Assembly (NCBI GenBank): GCA_905221605.1
Contig: CAJNDS010002201.1
Span: 257,022-321,021 of the forward strand
Reading direction: 5' to 3'
Length of the DNA stretch: 64,000 nt
Source: Symbiodinium natans
Lineage: Eukaryota; Sar; Dinophyceae; Suessiales; Symbiodiniaceae
The notes beneath the pieces are model-generated. The model did no database searches and was not told the DNA's origin. It saw only the letters and a program-made list of their open reading frames with translations. A program made the translations under genes and the position numbers. This document shows, piece after piece, positions 58,901 to 64,000 of the stretch; within the stretch, counting starts at the first letter, position 1; each line of letters starts with the position of its first letter.

Positions 58901-59053
58901 TGGGAAGCAGCCAAGGAGCAGGGCACAGCGGCTCTCGGGAAAGAACTGCAGCTGCTGATTTAGGATCTTTACTGCCTTGTCATACTTCTGCTCCATGATG
59001 TGCGTGTAGATGGTCTTCGTCATCTCCCCCTCTTTGACTTGTACCCGCATCAT
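52960..59053 (-). CDS. IFT70: Intraflagellar transport protein 70 (IFT70/TTC30), about 28 exons
   Basis: IFT70 is a TPR protein of the IFT-B complex, needed to build cilia and flagella. Exon peptides follow the family order from end to end. Exons: 59053-58920, 58705-58640, 58396-58351, 58269-58192, 58113-58072, 57982-57905, 57681-~57604, 57543-57507, 57432-57347, 57022-56951, 56874-56844, 56757-56683, 56596-56525, 56390-56351, 56136-56060, 55918-55814, 55476-55426, 55260-55207, 54963-54908, 54809-54674, 54400-54337, 54210-~54200, 54027-54001, 53888-53820, 53743-53709, 53567-53508, 53421-53334 and a candidate last exon 53010-52960. Diagnostic stretches: GYCYYHMQDFA, RDESELDPVTLHNQA, GQAKIYWELENYSMVE, NVTAIILANLCVAY, MTSANEEAEELM, IGTLYCTKGNFEFGISR, YYAKRC. 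Donors are mainly GC, then GT and GA. Joins at 57.9-57.5 and 54.2 kb, a segment near 57.2 kb and the C-terminal 50 residues are unresolved. An ATG pair at 59053/59050 fits the start; CAG at 59062 may be the leader acceptor. Confidence 0.9.
55945..56006 (+). repeat. G-runs within an IFT70 intron
   Basis: A GGGGGGCGGGG stretch followed by a G-run of about 18 bases lies between IFT70 exons 56136-56060 and 55918-55814. On the transcribed strand it is a C-rich intron. Confidence 0.8.
56176..56213 (+). repeat. Telomere-like TTTAGGG tract within an IFT70 intron
   Basis: Five units (one GCTTAGGG, one TTTCGGG) lie between IFT70 exons 56390-56351 and 56136-56060. Confidence 0.85.
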
Positions 59054-59841
59054 GCCGGCACCTGAATCAGCACAGTGCATGAATTTGGGAAGCTGCAGTG
59101 AATCAAAAACTCAAAAGCAGCCATCACGCAAATCAAAGTGCTGCACCAGGGTGACACCTTCCACGCTTCTGCCAGACCCTACAACTTACTGGGGTTTACC
59201 TCCAAATTCTACATGACCACATGACCCTCAATCTCAATTCTTTCTGAAGTTGGCGGAGACGCCGGGGCAGAGGGGCGAGACTTTTGCTCGCTAGGCCTCG
59301 GAGCACAAAGGAATATCTGCGCCGCCAAGCTGCTGTGGCTGTGACATGTTTAGCTGAGGCAACTAAAGTTTCTGAAGCGGGTAGACTTTTGCAGAGCCTC
59401 TTCGAGTGCTCTGCGGATTGTCCAAGTTCCCCTAACTGGGCACGAAGCATGACCATGGAAACGAAGCATGACCGGTGGGGAAACTTTCAGGATGCCAAGA
59501 GCTTCAGTTCTTGCCACTTGTTGGAGCTCGCAACCACAATTCTTCAGGGTCGAAGCATGAAAGTGACAGAAGCACATACTGGCAATAGCAACGCAAGTGC
59601 AAGCAGAAAGCAAACACAGCAAGCTGCCAACTCCGAGACTTCTTGGACAATAAGTATAAGGATCACATCATGCCAGAGATCTCACACGGTGAGTGATGAA
59701 AGCCAAACTTGGAGCAGCGCCGGCGCCGAGGGAGCGGGTTTCACGGCCCTACTCTGAGCCCGCGTTGGCTGCGAGAGGATGCGAGAGGCTAACTTGTCAG
59801 ACAAGACTGCAGACACCAGGCGTGCGCGTGCGCACCGTCAG
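59054..59841. other. Candidate divergent intergenic / strand-switch region
   Basis: This lies between the minus-strand IFT70 start and the first convincing plus-strand exon. Frames on both strands between 59284 and 59500 have mixed coding character (plus LRRQAAVAVTCLAEATK; minus RRALEEALQKST), so gene edges are not fixed. No TATA-like element was seen. Confidence 0.4.
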
Positions 59842-62625
59842 AATCAGGAAAGCAATGGCTCCAACTACGAACAAACAACAAAGTACTGGGGTCAGCTGCA
59901 CAAGGCACAGGAGCAGGCACAGGCTGCCTGGCATGCAAGAATCAGATCCTGGAACCGCTTCATGCAACGTGCAACGGCCTTGCAGTGCGTAACGAGCTCA
60001 AGACAAAGCTCAAAGCGGGCCCATGCGACAGCGGCGGCAGCATGAAACTTCCCTGAGCAGACTTTGGGCAGGTTTTGTGAGTATGGTCGAATGCCCCATA
60101 CCAGTGATTACCAGTATTCCAAGACAGTTGTGTGCTCTGCAGAATCAGGAACTCGATGTGTACACGCAGCGGAGCCAGCTTGAACAAGGCTTTCTTCCGT
60201 GGGGAAGAAACAGGCAGCAGCATGCTTCCCACCGTTACTTGAAGGCCTGGAGTTGCCACCAGCCATATTGCTGCGTGCAGATGCGCACATCCCCTCCCCA
60301 AGACCGACCCAGGCCCTGGCCGCAGGGCTTGGACAGAAGTCTGGCGTACTGGGGAAAAGCGCCTCGGTTCTCAAGCGCGGCCCGAGTGCATTTTTTTTGC
60401 CAAAGATTTGGAGAAGCGATGGGGCACAACTAGGGGATATTCGTTAACTTGTAGTCAGGGTCGAAAGAGGAGAATGAGCTCTGCACGGCCGGAGTCGCAG
60501 ATGAGCTAGGCTCCCGTTCCGTTGAGAACGACCTCACCAGGCATGGCCTATATTGCTACATATTGCTACGTGTTACGGTAGCTGCCAGCTTTGCCAGCCT
60601 TGAAATCGCTGGCCTGCCCGAGGATCCGGCTCCAACGACATCTGTGAGCCTGATCGCTGCCTACAGTATCCCCAGGAGGGCGGCGCCTCACGTGAGCAAC
60701 AGACGTAAGCTGCGCTGCACTTTGCTTCGCCCTGCCCGCCGATGTGCCGGGCAACGTGCCCTTCAAATCATCTCGAACAGGCGCATCCCCTCGATAACCA
60801 GCCTCTCCGACAGCTGGCGAGGTCAAGGCAGGCGGCCTGGGAAGGGCTTGAGACAGTTGGGGATCCTTGGCGCTCCTTGCTCCTGACACGGAAAAGCGTC
60901 ATCGTATATTACGCAGTTGTTCTTGCGGACGGTGCGTTTTTTTTGTTGCAGCAGATGTGTTGTGGGCGCAGACCGCTCTTGCTCGCTCGCTGGCTCACCC
61001 GCCCATCGAGCAGGTTGCTGCATTCATGGCTGCATGTGCGTGCGCATTGATGAGCTTCAATGGCCGAATATAAACTGCTAGGACCTTCGCGACTTCCCAA
61101 CACTTCTACTCTAGGGGCAGGACTCTGGCGAGGACGGTTCCAAGCGGCTCGGCAACGACCTGCAACATACCCAGAAGCTTTGGCAGGATTCGGCAGGATC
61201 ATTGGTTTGGCAACTCTTCCCCTCAAGGTGAGCCTCAGAGAGGCTTCATTAAGAATTGTAAGAGTCGCATAAAGGAGGATCTTTGCGTCGTTCCAAGAAG
61301 ATGCTTGGCTCACGGCGGTGCCCGATAGACGCTGCAGCCGCCAGAGCCTACACCTTGGGTTGCAAGGACCCCCCCCTCCATGTGCCCTTTCACCAACGCA
61401 TCTAGCCTGCGCAACAATCCCACGCCAAGATAGAATCCGGGCCCCCGCGGTGTGCTAGAGTGGACTCGTACGCCTGCGGCCTGAAAAGGCGGAAGCTTTT
61501 GCAGCAGTCGAGTCGGCAGCAAGAAGGAGGCTCTTCAGGCTTTCTCTGAGTCTTCCAACCAGCGCTTGCAAACCTCTTTCGTCAAGATATGACCCACATG
61601 TGGAAGCTTCCGGCGCAATAGAATGTTCATGTGGAAGCCGGCCTCCACATGGAGGTCACATCGGCACTATCGGCAACCTCATCGTACTGGCATACGCGTG
61701 CGAACCTTTTGGCATGCGGCCAGCTTTCTCCGACACGTTCCATCACCAACATCAACGAGCCACAAACTGAACGATGCAAAAGCGCATTGGATCTGAGACG
61801 GGCACGGCCGTGCCAATTGGCGCCAGAGGACCTCGCAGGGACACGCAGTCAGAACCGATGAAACCGGCCTTCACCCGAAGCCTCCTCCCTGACACCAGCC
61901 CTCCTGCCCCAAACATTTGCATGAATGTGACCTTTGCCCAAGAGCCAGACCCGGACGCTTTGGCAGAGGTGGGGGCACCGAAGGCGGGGCATTCCACCTT
62001 GCAGCTGCAGTAAGGGGAATCGGCTGCGCAGTATCTCGGTCAAGAATAGCAATTTGCCTGTCCGCTGGCCTGCTTGTCTAACTGAGTCTAACTGGCGCTT
62101 TGAATGCGTGAACTGGTCGCAGGGAAGATATTTCTTTGGGGCACCTGTGGTCCTGGAGCCTTCTCGATTCAACTGGCCGAACATGCCGAACTTGTGTTCT
62201 TGGTTTGGCAGCCTTGTCTTTGGCCTACAGCTGCTGCAGGCGCTCGTTTGTTCTGTTGAACGGGACAGTTGAAGTTCAAGGTTGACCATGCCAACTCTCG
62301 CACATGCGCACGGCAAGACACTTAGGGGTTTGGGGAGTACGGATTGCGCATTTGGGATTTCCAGCTTGAAGCATGATAGTTTTGTTGCTGCTTCCCTGCG
62401 CGTTCCATCTCCTTTCAGGATCTTTTGGATTTTCTTTCAGGTTCCACACCTCCTAGGGCAGTTTGCGCATTTTATGCCGTGTCGGCGCGTGCCCAGGCAT
62501 GCGTACAAGAGCCCAAGACGCAATGCATCAGTCATGGTCATTCTGGAGGTGTCTTCTGCGCTCCCGGCATAGAGGGGCGAGACTCCACTGTCACTGGCAT
62601 CTCCTGCGTCAGTGCCGGCGGCTGA
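59842..62625 (+). CDS. Plus-strand multi-exon locus of unknown function
   Basis: Several plus-strand segments have clean splice signals and coding composition. 59842-59984, after CGTCAG and before GTGCGT, encodes a Gln/Ala-rich helix (KYWGQLHKAQEQAQAAWHAR). 60143 to about 60220, after CTGCAG, encodes NQELDVYTQRSQLEQGF. 61121-61227, after GGGGCAG and before GTGAGCC, encodes DSGEDGSKRLGNDLQHTQKL. 61850-62013 and 62100-62270 contain NICMNVTFAQEPDPDALAEV and RYFFGAPVVLEPSRFNWP. 62441-62625, after TTTCTTTCAG, is a Cys-containing terminal exon ending GISCVSAGG and a stop. Whether these form one gene is unproven. No domain recognised. Confidence 0.45.
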
Positions 62626-62779
62626 TGACAGCAAGGTCTACACTGAAACTCCCCGGCACCAAGCCCCACTCAAACCCTTGTGTGGCGCAAATAGGGTCTA
62701 GCTAGCAGTTGCCAAGCTAGCCCCAATTTGAACCCCCTGCGGCCCCTACTTAGCAGAATTGCTCGTTCATTGCATAAAC

Positions 62780-63160
62780 AATTTAAATTTACTCCACGGG
62801 GCTCCCCTAGACTGGAATTATCTAGCCTGGATGTAGCTTTCTATGTAAGTAGATGTTATTCCTGGCCTGTGCAAATTACTGAATACATTTAAATACATTT
62901 AGTGTCCACCACTGGGCTCCCCCTGGATCTTAAGCTATAAAACCATCTAAACTCTCAAATTGCGGGACCTCAAATGAGCCTCCCTCCCAGAGTTCAAATT
63001 TAAAAGTATTCAAGTCACATAAGTCCGAGGCCTCCATTAGGCTCCCCGTGGCTTGCAATGATTTTCTTCATTCTTCAAGCGATTTCACGCAGGAGCCCCG
63101 AATTTAACCTATCAAACTTAATTCCTGGCCTCCACTAGGCCCCCCAGAATGTAACTGACT
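62780..63160. repeat. AT-rich degenerate repeats with CTCCACTAGGCTCCCC core
   Basis: The core TCCACNNGGCTCCCC or a close variant recurs at about 62790, 62905, 62970, 63032 and 63132, each in AT-rich surroundings with ATTTAAAT or AATTTAA words. Units are about 60-115 bases and quite diverged. There is no long open frame here. Confidence 0.65.
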
Positions 63161-63364
63161 TACGCAAGTGAACAATGTATAGGGACGGGGCCTGTCGGAG
63201 GGTTCTGTGAAAATATTCAATGCCAGCTACATGTTGCAAAATATTCTTTATTCAGGTCGAGGCTATTTTTGCTGCGCACCGCTTTGGCTTGTGTCTCTTG
63301 TCTGTTGCTTTTCTTTGCGGTCGTCGACGGCGCACCACCACCGCAAAGCAAAAACAAAACTCGT

Positions 63365-63560
63365 TCTGATAGGCCGATAGGCTAGGGGCGCATGTTCGTT
63401 TTTTGCTGTGTGGTCCGTGTGAGGCCGAAGCACTTTTACCGTGCAGTCGTTTGTGCTGTGCAGGCTAGGGCCACGCTTTCTTTTTTGCTGCGCGGTCGTT
63501 TTTTTGTGCGGCCGAGCGGCCTAGGCTCGAATGTTTTTGTTGCTGAGCGGTCGTCTCCCG
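63365..63560. repeat. Degenerate ~50-bp repeats (GGCCGA...TTTTTTGCTGTGCGGTCG)
   Basis: About four diverged units starting GGCCGA or GGCTAGG and containing TTTTTTGCTGCGCGGTCG lie head to tail (about 63370, 63421, 63462 and 63510). A related but weaker CTGCGCACCGCTTTGG segment sits at 63273. Confidence 0.6.
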
Positions 63561-64000
63561 GTTCGAGGTTCTGAGTTGAAACGCAAGTCCTCATCATGGC
63601 ATCATCACCTTTACCGCTTGCACGGCAGAGAAACAGAGCCGGGGCGCTTAGGGGGACATTTGCAAACACATCGCATCACCCCCGTTTGGGTGGGAGACAA
63701 GTCTTCTTTGTGTTTGTTCTTATTTTTTCCCTCCTCTCTCTCTCTCTCTCTCAGAGTCAGAGTGCGAAAAGGGCTAAACCATTTGCGCCGTGCGCAACCA
63801 TGCGTAAGCACACCATGCAGCTGGCGGTGTCTCCGTGCAGGTCCTTGCACTTAACCACGCAGAGACTCTCTAAGACACAGGATGCAAAAAATTAGGTGCC
63901 CAACTATCACGTCAATGCAGTCTTTGCTGCTTTCGGGGCAGTCGTCCAACCAGTAAGTAGACCCATAAATTGTTCTGCTGCAATTCGGCAGTATGCTTGC
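63561..64000. other. Window end, no gene recognised
   Basis: A CT run lies at 63737-63752. A plus-strand frame from 63596 (SSPLPLARQRNRAGALRG) has no family match. Nothing else was seen. Confidence 0.4.

Overview
The window looks like nuclear DNA of a photosynthetic dinoflagellate, most likely from the Symbiodiniaceae. It carries two nuclear copies of cytochrome f (petA) with a dinoflagellate-style plastid leader. Genes are split into many short exons. The introns I could place by reading frame and protein alignment start mostly with GC, less often GT or GA, and almost every acceptor is AG followed by a G. Short TTTAGGG (telomere-type) tracts are scattered through the interior, and simple repeats are abundant. 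No standard ORF scan would find most of these genes, because exons are often 30-140 bases long.

Layout. 0.07-6.6 kb: two petA copies on the minus strand. 7.1-8.05 kb: a six-exon, DxD-bearing glycosyltransferase-like gene on the minus strand. 10.6-12.1 and 16.65-18.8 kb: minus-strand membrane-protein loci of unknown function. 19.9-21.1 kb: G-runs next to an 830-base pyrimidine tract. 22.1-23.1 kb: a degenerate repeat block with an inverted counterpart. 23.5-34.6 kb: several fragmentary minus-strand multi-exon loci without recognised function, interrupted by a 720-base AATACTAAT-type tract and a hairpin element. 37.07-39.38 kb: two intronless sulfotransferase-like genes in tandem. 40.9-42.9 kb: unrecognised coding fragments. 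44.4-46.2 kb: a two-RRM RNA-binding protein whose intron carries a TIR element with a target-site duplication. 48.8-50.7 kb: more unrecognised exons. 52.96-59.05 kb: an IFT70/TTC30 intraflagellar-transport gene in about 28 exons. 59.8-62.6 kb: a plus-strand locus of unknown function. 62.8-63.6 kb: AT-rich and T-rich degenerate repeats.

Nearly every gene I can support between 0 and 59 kb is on the minus strand, and the first believable plus-strand exons begin only after the IFT70 start. This fits the one-direction gene arrays known in dinoflagellates, with a divergent switch point near 59.1-59.8 kb.

The recognised genes do not form one pathway. They serve photosynthetic electron transport (petA), flagellar assembly (IFT70), sulfation and glycosylation in the secretory pathway, and RNA binding. 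The most notable non-genic signals are a small TIR element family (TTGGGATG ends, 8-base target duplications), two other inverted-repeat elements, and the inverted repeat arrays at 22-23 kb. All exon joins are inferred from reading frame and recalled protein families; no transcript data or searches were available.
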